Assembly: GCA_963971305.1 (NCBI GenBank)
Contig: OZ020307.1
Location: forward strand, 8,693,501-8,757,500
DNA: 64,000 nt
Source: Arcuatula senhousia
Taxonomy: Eukaryota > Mollusca > Bivalvia > Mytilida > Mytilidae
Direction: 5' to 3'
Shown here one piece after another: positions 45,860 to 58,967 of this stretch. A program made the translations under genes and the position numbers. Position 1 is the stretch's first letter. Each line of letters starts with the position of its first letter. The notes beneath the pieces were generated by a model, which saw nothing but the letters and a program-made list of their open reading frames with translations, was not told the origin of the DNA and ran no database searches.

Positions 45860-48800
45860 TAGACAATACAAACTATAATCACAGACCTCAGGGACATTCG
45901 GTGTCAGACATGTCTTTCATAGAACAACAATGCCTTTATGATTACAATCCCTACAGTATTCTAAAATTACCCAGGGAATAAAGAGACCATAGAGGTTAAG
46001 AGATACCACAGGACGGAAATTCTAACAGACTCTACAAGTTATATTATATATTATCTATGTTCATTGATGGTTGATTTGTTAGCATTTCTCAGAATTGAGG
46101 CATTTTGTTGATGTATTAAGACCATTCTCATGCTGATGTTATGTTTAAGCCAACACATCACAAGTCATGATGATTCTTTTAATTTCATGAAGTGTTTTTA
46201 TTTTTTTCAACCAGATCTTTCTTTAGATATATGTGCTAAAGATTTTTTTCTTGCCAATATTCTTCCAGAGTATATTTACTGTGCTGAAAGCATGGTTTAT
46301 AGAGTAGGGTTCATGCATTTTTTAAGAAAAAGTTTCAGATTAAAAGTTTAATAGCTAACTCTTGTTTGAACAGTAAAATTTTAAGAAAATGAAGTATCAA
46401 CTTATACCAATACTAGTTATATCCATTCAAGACATGTTAAAGAAATAAATCTAAAACAGCTAAGAATTCACAATATTTTTGTGCCTACCATTTTCTTAAT
46501 GATTTATTTATTATTTTGTTTTTGTTTTGTTGACATAGTTTGCATTTACTATAGATCTGTACACTTTGTATATTTGCCAAGTTATTTATTTTTTTGTATT
46601 ATATATTTTGTTTACTAACTGGATGTAAATGTGCAATTTTTCTAACAGTATTGTTTTACTTGTGTATAGCCAAAGTTATGCAATTCTATGCATAATACAT
46701 GTGTCAACAAATTATTGATTTTCTTAGTTTTAATTATATTTTCATTTCAAGACTTACTACTTATATGTCCATTGATGTTAGGTTTGACAAATGTTTGTCT
46801 TACGATTTTATTTAATAAGTATAGTATGAAGTATCCATTTATTTTCACATTTTTGTTTTTTATGGGCATCTGCATTATGTGCTTAATTGCTTAACATAAC
46901 TTACGATAATATTATTAAAAATTAGTTTGATTCTGAAGATTTAGAGCCAGAATTTCCATTCAGTGGCTATAATTTGAAATTTTGATTTTTTTCTTTTACT
47001 TCTCAAGGGGAGATAATTGTAAAGAACTATTTAGGAAAATAATTTCTTAAGTAAATGTTTCAAATATTCAACAACATTTGATTCATTAATTCTTTAATTT
47101 GTGTTTTATAACATGTTTCAATATGTAAATAATAATTATTGAGTAAACATTTCTAATACATGTTATTCGAAATGTAATTTTGACCTTTTTAAAAAAATAT
47201 ATTCAGCAAAATGGTAAAAGTGCCAAATGGTACAATAAGAAGTTTTGATTTTAGACAGTGATTGTGTGGCATTTCCACACATCGTATTTATCTATTCTGT
47301 TAGACCAATGTAGATACAAAGGTATTAAAAGAAAAAGAAATAACAAATAATAAAATTTAAGTTTAGGTTGTAAAAGATATGAAGGATATATATTAGCAAG
47401 GATCAGCCAATAAACAAATCATTGGCAGAAAGTTTTATTGTAACTTTGAAATAAAGAAATCTGAAGACCAAACACTAGTAAAACTCTTGTTGTAGTCAAA
47501 CGCAGATCCATCTTAGTAGTGATGCATAGATTTTTAAATTCAACTTCTTGTATGTGTTTTAAAGTGACAATCCATTTTGTTATTTGCAATGCCTGAAAAT
47601 ATCAAATCTTTATGAAGCTATTCTAATTTTTTTTTTACAGTTTAAAAGAAAAAATGTTTCTAAGTTGACTACCTTTGTCTTTGTTTAGAGTTCATATGGA
47701 TTCTTAAAAATATTTTCTTCCCTACAAACATTTTTCGTTAATGATGTTGTGCGTCATTTCTTCATGTCAGATTTTTTTTATAAGAACTAAACAATTGATA
47801 AAAAGGGGACATCTGTCAAATATGTGGAAATCTGGACATTAACCTTCTATGATATGTTAAGTTGTTTCTATTTTCGTATTATTTATTGTTCAGAAATTTG
47901 TAAAAAATAATCTTGTTTGTATATTTCTAAATGAGATTTTTATAAACATTTGTTGTCATTTTTGTTTTATCATCTTTGTATTTTTTCCATTTGAAATACA
48001 TGGTGTATTTATTTTCAATTTTGTTTTGTGATGGCCATTGAATTCAATGTATGTTTATATGTGTATATAACAAATCAAGCATAATTTTGTCAAAATATGT
48101 TATATTTAGTTTTGTCAAAATGAGACATTATATAACTAGACAAGAATGTGTCAAATTTTCTCACTTGCCCAATTGCATGAAGTTCAATAATTGAAGTCTT
48201 TATTCGATTTTGATTGTCAGACTTCAACATTCCATACCCACATTTTTTCAAATTGAATTTGTATATTACATTTGATTCCTCATCCCATTGGAATGGAAAC
48301 ATAGACAGAGCAATTTTGAAATTAAAAAAAAAAACTTACAAAATGTAAAAAAAGACAAATTTTTAACAATATGTAAATTAGGCCAAAATTTTGTTAAAAG
48401 TTTCAGTCATTTTCCATGACTAAATAAACAAACCCTAGAAATGTCACTGAATAGAAATGCCAAGTATTATCCCATGGTCAAACTTTATTGTGTGCAATTT
48501 TACACTAAAATATTTGACCTGAATTATTCATCTGAGTGTGTTTTTAATCTAGAAACATTGTCTCTTCCCAATATTCCGTCCAAATTTTAATATAATTTTT
48601 TCTTCTTTATACAATTTGTTGTGTCATTTTACTGTTTGGCATTTGTTTACTTGGTGTTTTATATACCAATACCAGAACTCATTAAGGTTGTATATTTTTC
48701 CATATTGTTTGTGTATGAGATTGTATGTGCTTATAACGTGCCAACATAGAGATATTTTATCTACTCACTATAGATCTGTATCACTTATATATGTCAAATG

Positions 48801-48930
48801 TTGTTTTGTTGAATTGAAGAAAAAACTTGATATTTCACATATTGGGTGCTTTCAAACTGATGACAGAATAAAATCAAACATTCAATTGGTTTTTCTCTCT
48901 TTCTGTTAATGACAATCAGAAACAAAACAC
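45860..48930 (+). other. CDKL2: Probable CDKL2 3' UTR and downstream AT-rich DNA
   Basis: No further exon-like frame before the next interspersed element at 48944. Possible polyadenylation signals are AATAAA at 47450-47455 and at about 48868. Which one is used cannot be told from the sequence. Short ORFs here are hydrophobic AT-rich by-products. Confidence 0.4.
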
Positions 48931-48943
48931 TACAAATTTTTAT

Positions 48944-49850
48944 TAGCTCACCTGGCCAAAGGCCATGTGAGCTTATGCCATCACTATGCGTCCGTCGTCG
49001 TCGTCCGTTAACAATTTAAAAAATCTTCTTCTCTGAAACCACTGAACCAATTTAACTGAAACTTTGCAGAAATGATACATGACCTGTTGGCAGCAAACGA
49101 TCCTCATTTTAAAATAATAGATAAAAAACATGGCTGCTGTTACTAAAATAGAACATACATGTGTAGGGTATAATCACTTAAAATGGCATATAACTCAGCA
49201 ACTATAACAGATAGAAAAAATCTGAAGGATCTTAGGCTCTTCAGAATGAAAAGCTCTACAAAAGTCTACATTGGGTTGAACTTGTCAGATGACCCTTGAT
49301 AAGGGTTATTGCCCTTTAAAGGTAAAAAATAGCGGTTTTTTTTCATGTTTTTGCCCTATGGAATGAAAACTATTGCAGATAGAGAAAAGCTGTTGCTTGC
49401 TTAAATGTTCAGCTTATTTAGCCCTACAAAAGTCTCCAGTAGGTCAAAGTTGTCAGATGACCCCTTATAGGGGAAGCAGCCCCTTATAGGCGAAAAATAG
49501 TGTTTTTGGCCTATAGAATAAAAACTATTGCAGATAGAGAATAGCTGTTGCTTGCTTAAATGTTCAGCTAATTTACCTCTACAAAAGTCTCCATAGGATG
49601 GAAGTTGTCAGATGACCCCTTATAGGGGTTACAGCCCCTTACAGGCAAAAATAGTGTTTTTAGCCTATAGAATGAAAACTATTGCTTGCAGATAGAGATA
49701 AGCTGTTGCTTGCTTAAATGTTCAGCTAATTTAGCTCTTCAAAAGCCTCCATAGGGTCGAAGTTGTCAGCTCATTTAGCTGTACAAAAGTCTTCATGGGG
49801 TTGACATCATGACTAGGTAAGCGATTCAGGCTCCTGGGAGCCTCTTGTTT
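48944..49850 (+). mobile_element. F1 interspersed element downstream of CDKL2
   Basis: Starts with the hairpin AGCTCACCTGGCC/GGCCATGTGAGCT after ttttatt. Ends aggtaagcgattcaggctcc, stem-loop GGCTCC/GGAGCC, cttgtttt. Inside are four internal repeats of about 165-185 bp with gttgtcagatgaccccttat and gcagatagagaaaagctgtt. Complete ends but no ORF. Confidence 0.8.
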
Positions 49851-49869
49851 TGCATGAGCATTGTATTGA

Positions 49870-50240
49870 GACAGTTCGTGTTAACAAGAAATCTGTGAGC
49901 CTTAATCACTCAGTATACCACAAATAATCTCCAAAATAGATAATTGAAAGCCTTAATTATAAACACTCAGTACATCAAAGTTGCATACCCAATATCAAGT
50001 CGCTGTGATAAGTAGTTGCTGAGAAAAGTGTTTTTTCAACTTTTGACAAGTGTTGTTGAAAATTGATAGTTAAACAGGAAGTAGAAATGCAACAGACATA
50101 AACTCAGTTTGCCATATAGGACCTCATACTGAAGTCATGTACCAAATAAAATGTCAATGTGATAATGTGATAAGTAATTGCTGAGATATTGTTTCAAAAA
50201 ATTTTCAATCATTGATCACTGATATATAAATTTGTTTAAG
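49870..50240 (+). repeat. Decayed repeats related to F4
   Basis: Contains cccaatatcaagtcgctgtg and agttgctgagaaaagtgttt, which match the inside of the F4 element near 54848-54893. A second, weaker copy is at about 50150. No clear ends. Confidence 0.45.
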
Positions 50241-50406
50241 TCAGGAAACAGGAAGTCAATATTTGACAGACCTAAAAAGTAAGTTCAATCAATATCTGAA
50301 CATTCAAATCCTGCTTCATTTTGTCTATTAATTGATAACCAACTTCTTCTTTTGAAAATGAGGTAACTTATAGATTATTTATGAAATGCTATATTGGTAT
50401 TCATAA

Positions 50407-51923
50407 CAACAAGAGTTCACACTAAAGTATATCTCGCCTGCCGGCACCATCAGAATAATTCATTCTTACATCCACTACATTTTGCAATTATAAGGATTTT
50501 CAGTTTCTCCAATCAAAAAAGTGTTTATAGAACTTAAACATTGCTAATATATGCAATAAAATACTTAAATCAAAGTCACTCAACCAGATATTCAAGGTCA
50601 AGGTCAAACAAGACCAATCAATGTCTGGCCCTGCGTCGCACGGCAAAACATTGAACACTGTACGTTTTAGACCCAATATGGACAGTAAATAGTTTTTGAC
50701 ACTTGCATCCTATGGTGGAATGACAAATCAAATTTGTCACATGCAACCCAGTTTATAGACTGACAATCTTAAATATTTCTTTTCTAAATATTCATCGTTA
50801 TATTTAACAAGAATATAAAAGAAGAACTAAAGTTATTGTGGAAAACAAATCAAAGTATCATTTTTCAGACCTTTTTGGCCCTTTATTTCTAAACGAAAAA
50901 GGAGGGGACACCCAAAATCAACATAATCCTTCCTTTTATGGTAATTAATATAACTGTAAAGTTTCATGGCATTTGGTCAACCTGAACAAAACTTACTGTG
51001 AAAACAAATATAAAAGTCGGTTTTTTTGCCCTTTTTGAGTCCCTTATTTCTAAACGAAACAAATAAAAAAGTTGCTTTTTTGGCCCCTTTAGGGTCCTTA
51101 GTTTCTAAATGAAAAAAGAGGGGACACCCAAAATCAGACCAACCCTTCCTTTTATGGTAAGTAACATTACTGTAAAGTTTCATAGCATTTGGTCAACCAG
51201 AACAAAAGTTATTGTGGAAAAAAATTTAAAGTCGCTTTTTCTGTCCCCTTTGGGCCTTTAATTTCTAAACAAAAAAAGAGGGGACACCCAAAATCAGCCC
51301 AACCCTTCCTTTTATGGTAAGTAACAATACTGTAAAGTTTCATAGCATTTGGTCAACCAGAACAAAAGTAATTGTGGAAAAAAAAATTTAAAAGTCGCTT
51401 TTTCGGTCCCCTTTGGGCCTCTAATTTCTAAACGAAAAAAGAGGGGACACCCAAAATCAGCCCAACTCTTCCTTTTATGGTAAGTAACATAACTTTAAAG
51501 TTTCTAAGCATTTGGTCAACCAGAACAAAAGTTATTGTGGAAACAAATAAAAAAGTCACTTTTTTGGTCCCTTTATTGCACCTAATTTCTAAATGAAAAA
51601 AGAGGGGACACCCAAAATCAGCCCAACCCTTCCTTTTATGGTAAGTAACATTACTGTAAAGTTTCATAGCATTTGGTTAATCAGAACAAAAGTTATTGTG
51701 GAAAAAAATTAAAGTCGCTTTATTGGCCCCTTTTGGGTCCCTAATTTCTAAACGAAATTATAAAATGACCCCAAAAGGGGAGGTGCAAATCTTCAATATA
51801 TCTGTAATAACTGTGTAAAATTTCAGAAAGATCTAGTGTTTGGTTTTTGAGATTCAGATTACACAAGACAGGCACCCCATTGCGGGACGGACGGACAGAC
51901 GGACGGAGGGAGTGACCCGACTA

Positions 51924-51960
<37 letters not shown>
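50407..51960 (+). mobile_element. F3 interspersed element with 160-bp internal repeats
   Basis: Starts aagagttcacactaaagtat then atctcgcctgccggcacc. Ends in the palindrome CCTGCtttCGCC/GGCGacGCAGG followed by taaaaa, with a ggacggacagacggacgg tract before it. Inside, a repeat of about 160 bp (ggtcaaccagaacaaaagtt, attgtgg, gaggggacacccaaaatca) occurs about five times. Short ORFs on either strand reflect the repeat and are not genes. Confidence 0.7.
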
Positions 51961-51961
<1 letters not shown>

Positions 51962-52370
51962 GGGGATGCAACTGTGCTAAGCTACTACTGGGGCTTAGGC
52001 ATACCAAGTTTCATCAACCTAAGACTTGTAGTTCTTAAGATATGGAGGTGCTCACAAAACCTTAACATTGCTATTATATGTATTGAAAATTGTCAAAGTC
52101 ACTCAACCGAAAATCAAGGTCAAAGGTCAAAAGATGGGAATGCAACTGTGCTAAGCTAATACTGGGGCATATGCATACCAAGTTTCATCAACCTAGGACT
52201 TATAGTTCTTGATTCTTGAGATATGAGGTGCTCACAAAACCTTACCATTGCTATTATATGTATTGAAAATTGTCAACGTCACTTAAGCGGAAAATCAAGG
52301 TCAAATTCAAAAGATGGGGATGCAATGGGGCATATACATACCAAGTTTCATCAACCTAGGACTTATAGTT
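51961..52370 (+). repeat. F3-type ~180-bp internal repeats without element ends
   Basis: Two and a half tandem copies of a segment with gctaagctactactggggc, ataccaagtttcatcaacct, ctattatatgtattgaaaat and tcaaggtcaa. The same segment forms the inside of the F3 element at 55197-56080. Directly follows the F3 element ending at 51960. Confidence 0.65.
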
Positions 52371-52372
52371 CT

Positions 52373-52490
52373 TGGGTGGTTTTCTCCGGGTACTCCAGTT
52401 TCCTCCACCAATTAAACTGACCGTCCTACATGGCCCAGGTGTGTCTATAAAGGGTGTTAAACACCAACAAACACACACACACACCCATAA
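52373..52490 (+). mobile_element. Fragment of a widespread molluscan repeat, with CA tail
   Basis: Contains tggttttctccgggtactcc and agtttcctccacca, ending gtgttaaacaccaacaaaca and a short CA run (52472-52488). I recognise the ctccgggtactcc.gtttcctcc words as common in bivalve and other marine invertebrate SINE-like repeats; the family was not confirmed. Confidence 0.45.
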
Positions 52491-54760
52491 AAATAAATAA
52501 CAAGGATAAATAAATAACAGTTTATTTGATATATATTCTGTTACATTTGTGATTGAACACATGAAGTGATATTAAACAACCGGTTAGTTCCCTTAAAAAT
52601 AGGGAATAAATATATACTGACAAAAATATTATCGACCTTATATTGGTAAACAACCTTATCCATATATGCATATACATTGTGTTGCCTCTTTAAAATTATA
52701 TATCTACTACGTTTAAAAAGAAAAAGAAAATTATATGTTTCTGTAAAGCAGGAAGTCACATTTTTTGAACTTGATAACATGATTAAATGGTTCAAAGACT
52801 TTTTTTGTAGTTAGCTGTGGAATTTGTAACTGTTAGTGAAGGCATTGCATAGACATAAAAAAATAAAGTAATATCAATACTTAATGCTTATTATGGCACA
52901 AGTTACAAATCAAAAATAAATCTAAGAGAACAGATTTGAAAATCTTTCATATGTAAGAAGAATATAAAACAAACAAATCTACTCTCCCCTAACATAGCTT
53001 TAACCTTACACTTGAGCTTCTTTACAAATAAATACAACCATTTAAAATATCTTCAACATAACAAAAAATTTGGTGGGATTACACACATACCATAGATGGG
53101 TCACAAAATAGCTAACTAAGGAAGTTCAAAGTTTGCTTTATTATGTACAGAAGTATATTATAAGAATGAAACTAGTTCAAAATCACTTGCATTGATACAA
53201 AATTACACATGGCAAGCATAGACTAAAGTCTGCTTTTTGTTTTCATTGGGATTTTTGGAATAAGATGTTTTTAAGTACAAGCAATTGTCATGTGCATTAT
53301 GGTTTATAATCAGAAATCTTCATAGCTTTACTATCAAGAAAATTTTTAAACATAGAATATTGGCAAGTCTTATAATAAGGTTTAAATAACAGTTATAATC
53401 CAGGAATTCAGACATTGGTATCCAGATAGGACTAGAAATATATCACATTGGAAAACATAATTAATTTAGGTTTAAAGGAAACAATCATTTGGTCTACTAA
53501 TTATGCATATTGTCTTTCAATTTTGACACTTTATCAGTTATAAATATAATGTCAGTATACTTTAGAAATACCAAAACCAATATGGATGTGCAATCATTTC
53601 ACGTTAAAACATTGAAAAATAAAATGTCCTAAGTAACAAAAGATAAAATGAATGCTACAAATGATAAATACTGCTGAACAAAAATTAGGCAATTAGTTTT
53701 GAAGCTGTTCTAACCATTTTCTCTGTTATGAAGTCAGTAGTTGATCACATTTCCTTCAGTATCATATTCCCTTTCATCAACTGGTGTAGTTATTAACATT
53801 AAGTAATCTCTATACAATGTTTTGAATATAAATTACATATGTTTACTGTGAGATTCCTATAGCATTAGGTCATGAATTATATATTTACATTTTATTTAAT
53901 TTATTCATTTTGATCAGTAAAAAGTTAGTTTCTAGAGCAATTAATTATAAACGAATATCTTTATTGTATATTACATTTAAAGACATAAAAAAGAACAAAA
54001 TAACTTCAAGATTTTCAAAAGAGGGAGAGGGTATGTGAGAACAGCCTACAACAATAATGATGTCTGGTGGGTTAACCTTAGATAATTAAGTACAAAATAA
54101 ACAAGTTTGAACGAAGGGATGTAAAGAAATGATTTCTGTGGTCTGATTCCTTTACCCATACAATAACATTAATCATTAAAACATTACTTCTGTTTATGCA
54201 TGTAGAATTCGATTACTGAAAACAAAACAAAAATTATACAAACTTTGAAATAGATTCAAAATATATAAATATTGCACAGAGGATTAACATACAAAAATAT
54301 ATTGGGAAAAGAAAATAAAAAAAGATGGAAAGAGAGACAAAAGGAATGATTTCAATGCATTGTGTTAATAATACTATTAAGGCTTCTATTGATGTGGAGA
54401 TATGATTCAACTGACAGTATTTTAATACTTGATACAAAAATAAGTTTGTAATAAAACCATTGGCAATAACATGGTATTCAATGGAATTAAGGCCCTGAAA
54501 ATTGCATTACATATGATGCTCAACTGGGGTTCTTCAATTTTTGAACATTTCCCTCCAATAATAATAAGCATTACAAATCATATGGATATCCCAAATTATT
54601 CCAAGAACAACAAGCCCCACAAAACCTGAAATAAATTCTTTGTCTGAGAATATTCTCAACTCATTGTGGTTAGCCTTAGAATTTTCATTGTCTTGTGGCC
54701 TCATGGCTAGATTAATTGCTTTTATCTACTGATGTTAAAAAAATCTGTCAAAGTCAAATA
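52491..54760. other. AT-rich DNA between the two genes, nothing recognised
   Basis: No exon with good splice sites, RNA gene or tandem array was seen. It may include the 3' UTR of the minus-strand SH2D4-like gene, but no end could be placed. Confidence 0.4.
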
Positions 54761-54966
54761 TGGCCGGATTTCGTTAAACAGAAAGTAGGTGATCGACAGA
54801 CCTCAAATCGTATCCCAAGTTATGGGACCCCACCCTGATGCTGTATACCAAATATCAAGTGGCTGTGATTAGAAGTTGCTGAGAAAAGTGTTACGAAAAA
54901 TTTTCCCCGCCCACCTGACATTCACCATTTTATAACCCGGATTTTTCACTCTGTGAAATCCGGCCA
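54761..54966 (+). mobile_element. F4 interspersed element, ~205 bp
   Basis: Begins tggccggatttcgttaaaca. Ends in a strong hairpin, CCGGATTTTTCAC paired with GTGAAATCCGG around TCT, then ccaaaaatt. The end arm GAAATCCGGCC is the complement of the start GGCCGGATTTC. No coding capacity. Confidence 0.65.
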
Positions 54967-55196
54967 AAAATTAATAAAAATTGAAACTAAAATTGTCAAT
55001 ACCATTAAACAAACCTTATATTAAATATTAATATCCTGCATAAGGAGACAAAAAGTTAGAGGTTTTATAACAATTCTTCTATAAAACAATGGATACAATT
55101 TGTACTTAAAAAAATATTTGGAAGTCAATATCTTCACAAAAATAACAAGATTTCTTTACAAAACTATAACATGCATATATTCTAACAAATTAACAA

Positions 55197-56080
55197 CAAC
55201 AAGAGTTAACACTAAAGTATGTCTCGCCTGCCGGCACCATCAGAAACAATTATTCTATCTTAATTCCACTATATTTTGAATTAACATGGATTTTCAGTTC
55301 CTGAGATCAAAAGATTTTTATAGAACTTTAACATTGCAAATATATGCAATAAAAATAATCAAAGTCACTCAACCGGAAAATCAAGGTCAAGGTCAAAAGA
55401 TGATGATGTAACTGTGCTAAGCTACTACTGGGGCATATGCATACCAAGTTTCATCAACCTAGGACCTATAGTTCTTGAGATATGAAGGTGCTCGCAAAAC
55501 TTTTCCATTGCTATTATATGTATTGAAAATTGTCAAAGTCACTCAACTGAAAAATCAAGGTCAAGGTCAAAAGATGGGGATGCAACAGTGCTAAGCTACT
55601 ACTGGGACATATGCATACCAAGTTTCATCAACCTAGGACCTATAGTTCTTGGGATATGGAGGTGCTCGCAAAACTTTTCCATTGCTATTATATGTATTGA
55701 AAATTGTCAAAGTCACTCAACCGAAAAATCAAGGTCAAGGTCAAAAGATGGGGATGCAAGGGTGCTAAGCTACTACTGGGGCATATGCATACCAAGTTTC
55801 ATCAACCTAGGACCTATAGTTCTTGAGATATGGAGGTGCTTGCAATACTTTTCCATTGCTATTATATGTATTGAAAATTGTCAATCACTCAACCATAAAA
55901 ACAAGGTCAAGGTCAAAAGATGAGGATGCCACTGTGCTAAGCTACTACTGGGGCATATGCATACCAAGTTTCATCAACCCAGGACCTATAGTTCTTGAGA
56001 TATGGAGGTGCTCATAAAACTTTTCCGCCGGTAAAGTAACACCTATGTCCCGCTCTGCTTCGCAGGCGAGACAAAAATAA
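55197..56080 (+). mobile_element. F3 interspersed element with ~173-bp internal repeats
   Basis: Starts acaagagttaacactaaagt, then TGTCTCGCCTGC (55219-55231). Ends tgtcccgctctgc-ttc-GCAGGCGAGACA, a hairpin whose last arm is the complement of the start. Four internal repeats spaced 175, 173 and 172 bp (ctaagctactactggg at 55416, 55591, 55764, 55936). A 111-codon frame across them is a repeat artefact. Confidence 0.75.
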
Positions 56081-56787
56081 AAAGCACTTGTTTTTTGACA
56101 ACCTATTGCTAGTACATAAAAAAATACTCATACAAAATTTTCTTCATAAAAATAAATCCATGACAACCTATTGGAAGTTTAAGAAAAACAAATCTTTTCT
56201 AGGTAGTAATTAAGTTTGATGGTAAAATTTTATATGCTTTAAGTTCTTAGAAATCCAACGTGATCAACACAAAATACCCTGTAAGAATAACCGGGGATGA
56301 GTAATTCCAATTTTTGAGCTTTATAGATATGTTTTTAAATCTCATGATGATTAAGTACTATTCATGTGTATATTTAAATAAACACATTCATTATAACTTA
56401 TCAGAATATCTTGTTAAAATTAACACAGTGTTTATAACATACAATCAAGCATACATGTACATGTATTTCTAAATTTTTGTAAATATATCTTAACTACTTA
56501 TGTTGATATGAATAAATATAAATTATTTTGTTTTCAATCCAGATGAACTGGCATCTGATTTTTGATCTACAAAATAATGCTGCATCCTTTCACTCCAAGC
56601 AAGCCGTGCCAAGGTTCACGTGTATTCCTGAAGACTCTATACCGTGAGTTCTCCACATAAGCTGTATAAAAATGTCCGAGATTAACAACCTTTAGAATTC
56701 AATATTTCTGAGCAACTGGCCAACATATTCATATATCTTTGTTCTAGTGGCACACAATGATAAATTACTTATCCATATGGCTGTGGA

Positions 56788-56910
56788 TTACAATGAGGTG
56801 GATTCACTTCGGCGGTTTTTAAACAAGTCGTAATAATCAGGTTGAGAGTTAGTTTTCTGGCCAATGGGTTTAATTAACTTCTCTTTTCCGGCTATAGTAA
56901 TTGGGTTATT
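56788..56910 (-). CDS. SH2D4-like last coding exon
   Basis: Acceptor tctttttttcag|aataacc (minus strand). Encodes 40 residues from NNPITIAGKEKLIKPIG to RRSESTSL and TAA at 56790-56788. It contains the end of the SH2 domain (QPDYYDLF), as in the vertebrate proteins. Confidence 0.85.
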   Translation of the reverse strand, partial: NNPITIAGKEKLIKPIGQKTNSQPDYYDLFKNRRSESTSL

Positions 56911-58468
56911 CTGAAAAAAAGAAAGAAATAATTTATTGATACTTTTTTCATATCATTCTTCATAAACTTTGAGCATAAAAGAAATACATGTTACGTCAAA
57001 ATAAACCAGACAGCTACTATATATTTTTCATGGCAGACTTTTAAATGGCCATTTCTATGAATGCTTCGTCCTGTGAATATATAACTTAGATGAATATGAA
57101 ATTCTGTAATTCTCAAATAAACACAGATTTGACATTTCTTTCAGTTAATTTAACTAAAATTTAGTTACTTTATTTCAATTATTTATGTGCTTTTGCTCAT
57201 ATTAAACCTGTTCTATGATTCTATTTATCCAAAACATTAATCAACGTTTGAAATTAAGCTGTTACTGTGCTTAAATCTATGAAATAAAACTGTCACTAAT
57301 CAGAGAATCTAAAAAAGAATTGCCCAAACTTTAGGGCACCAAACACATTTGTAAGTTATGGTGAAAAGTTGTGAGTTTAAAGTTTTCTCATCAAGATCTT
57401 TATTCACTTACCATATGATAAATAACTAGGTCGGATAATTTTTCATGTTTGATTTGATTCGTTCCAAAGAACTGGTAGCCATCTTCTGACGTGTCTACGA
57501 GAAAATGTTTACATCGGTCAGAGGCTCGATAGGATATTGTGTAACCCCAGACTCTCTCGCTGACTCGGACTAGAAAACTACCAAGACTCTCATCTATCAA
57601 CATCTCCTCTGCTTCCATTCGGGGAATTATACCTTGAAACGATATACAAAATTAATAAACATTTAATTGAAATCTAAATGAAATGTTCATGTAAAGAGAA
57701 TTATAATCATACTGTACAAGGACAATTCTTTATGGTTTAATGTTTGCAAATGTTGGTTTAAATATATTCCTAATACAAGTGTGGCCACTAAAAGTATGTC
57801 TCGCCTGCTGGCACCATCACCAAAATCAACTACCTAAGCTTTCATTACTTGATATAAGCACAAAACATGCCTGTTTACCCAATATCAGATGCCTAGCTAT
57901 TATACTTTCAAGCAATTCATCGTCCACAAAAGTCTTACAAAAAGTTTACGGCCTGAAAAAAGACCCAAGTTAACAGAGTCACTGGAGCGTGAAAATGGGG
58001 TCAGGGTAGGACAGTTACGTAGACCATAACCTCAACGGTCTGTATATCCAATATCAGATGCCTAGCTATAATACCTTTCAAGCAATTCATTGTCCACAAA
58101 AGTATACAAAAAAGTTTAAGCCGCCGCCTTTGTCTCACCTTCCTCGACTATTGGTCATAGGCGAGACAAAAATAAACTAAGATTGACTTCAATGTAAAAT
58201 CCCAGTATAAGATCAGTCATTTCATGAAAATTAAACTATAGGAACGCATTTTAAATCAGAAAACCATGTGGAAATATCCCATATTAAGTATATAAACTAA
58301 GAATGTCTTTTTTTACCATGGAACCATTCAGCTGGTTTATTAGTTTTAGGGTCCAGCCCTGCACTTCTCTCCCTCTCCTCATCATTGAACCATGATATAA
58401 TGGCATCCCTATTCTGTGGTCGTGGAGGGCGGCTTTTCCTGAGATGAGCCCTGATCTTCTCAGAGTTC
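56788..58468 (-). CDS. SH2D4A/B-like SH2-domain adaptor, C-terminal three exons (5' part not found)
   Basis: Exons read on the minus strand as 58468-58315, 57632-57412 and 56910-56788, joining in phase. They encode RPPRPQNRDAIISWFNDEE, GLDPKTNKPAEWFHG, then IIPRMEAEEMLIDESLGS, FLVRVSERVWGYTISYR (the phosphotyrosine-binding Arg in FLVR), CKHFLVDTSEDGYQFFGT, LSDLVIYHM, and finally NNPITIAGKEKLIKPIG with QPDYYDLF. The WF-EE...AGLDP...WFHGII lead-in and a C-terminal SH2 domain ending PDYxxLF are the SH2D4A/SH2D4B pattern. Such proteins are cytoplasmic adaptors with no catalytic domain. N-terminal exons must lie further right or beyond the window. The gene converges on CDKL2. Confidence 0.85.
57412..57632 (-). 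CDS. SH2D4-like exon with most of the SH2 domain
   Basis: Acceptor gtttcaag|gtataat, donor ATATG|gtaagt. Length 221 bases; completes the glycine of WFHG and ends in phase 0. Holds FLVRVSE, the beta-D KHFLVD motif and LSDLVIYHM. Confidence 0.9.
57781..58173 (+). mobile_element. F3 element inside an SH2D4-like intron
   Basis: Starts ctaaaagtatgtctcgcctg then ctggcaccatc. Ends taggcgagacaaaaataaac. A segment with caatatcagatgcctagcta and aagcaattcatcgtccacaa is repeated once about 180 bp later. Shorter than its relatives and somewhat decayed. Confidence 0.65.
58315..58468 (-). CDS. SH2D4-like exon before the SH2 domain
   Basis: Acceptor ctgaatttcag|gaactct, donor TTCCATG|gtaaaa. Encodes NSEKIRAHLRKSRPPRPQ then a tryptophan-acidic motif and the first residues of the SH2 domain (AEWFHG). 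One base of a preceding codon is at its start, so at least one more exon lies upstream on this strand. Confidence 0.87.
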
Positions 58469-58967
58469 CTGAAATTCAGAGGAAAAAGATTTACTCTAAG
58501 CATGCTTAGTAGATGCTACATAGAATCAAAAACATTAGAGCCATGGAATTCAAGCTGGTATTTATACATGTATAATGTTCGATTCAATCTGTTCAATTTC
58601 CACAAAAAATACCTATCAATAATGACAAAACAGTTTTAAGTAGTATGAGTAAACATATTTATCAATATTTTACAAATAATGACATTACATATACAATTTC
58701 CCAAAATAAAAATGGTCACAAAATGACATAAAATTTCACCCCTATTATTGTTTTAAATAATTTGATTACAGTAGAATTTCATAAATGTATTTATAGCATT
58801 TCCTTTCATGAGATCTGTAATGGTGTTAGGATGGTTATGCACATGTATGTATAAATAACATGGGTATTTCAAAGCTTTTCAGAAAAACTTTTCAATACAT
58901 GTATAATAAAGTAAATATGCAAAATAAACCTTACAATCTACATATTAATATATTTTTGTTAAAAAAA

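Noticed and set aside
46130..46894. Two hydrophobic frames (73 and 68 codons) after the CDKL2 stop
   Set aside because: In the probable 3' UTR, AT-rich, no homology recognised.
50977..51667. Frames with repeated NVTYHKRKGW and GCPLFFHLE words
   Set aside because: They are the 160-bp internal repeat of F3 translated; no family recognised and they break at each repeat edge.
55588..56017. Frames of 111 and 64 codons with repeated CIPSFINLGPIVLEIWRCS
   Set aside because: Product of the 173-bp F3 tandem repeat, present in overlapping frames.
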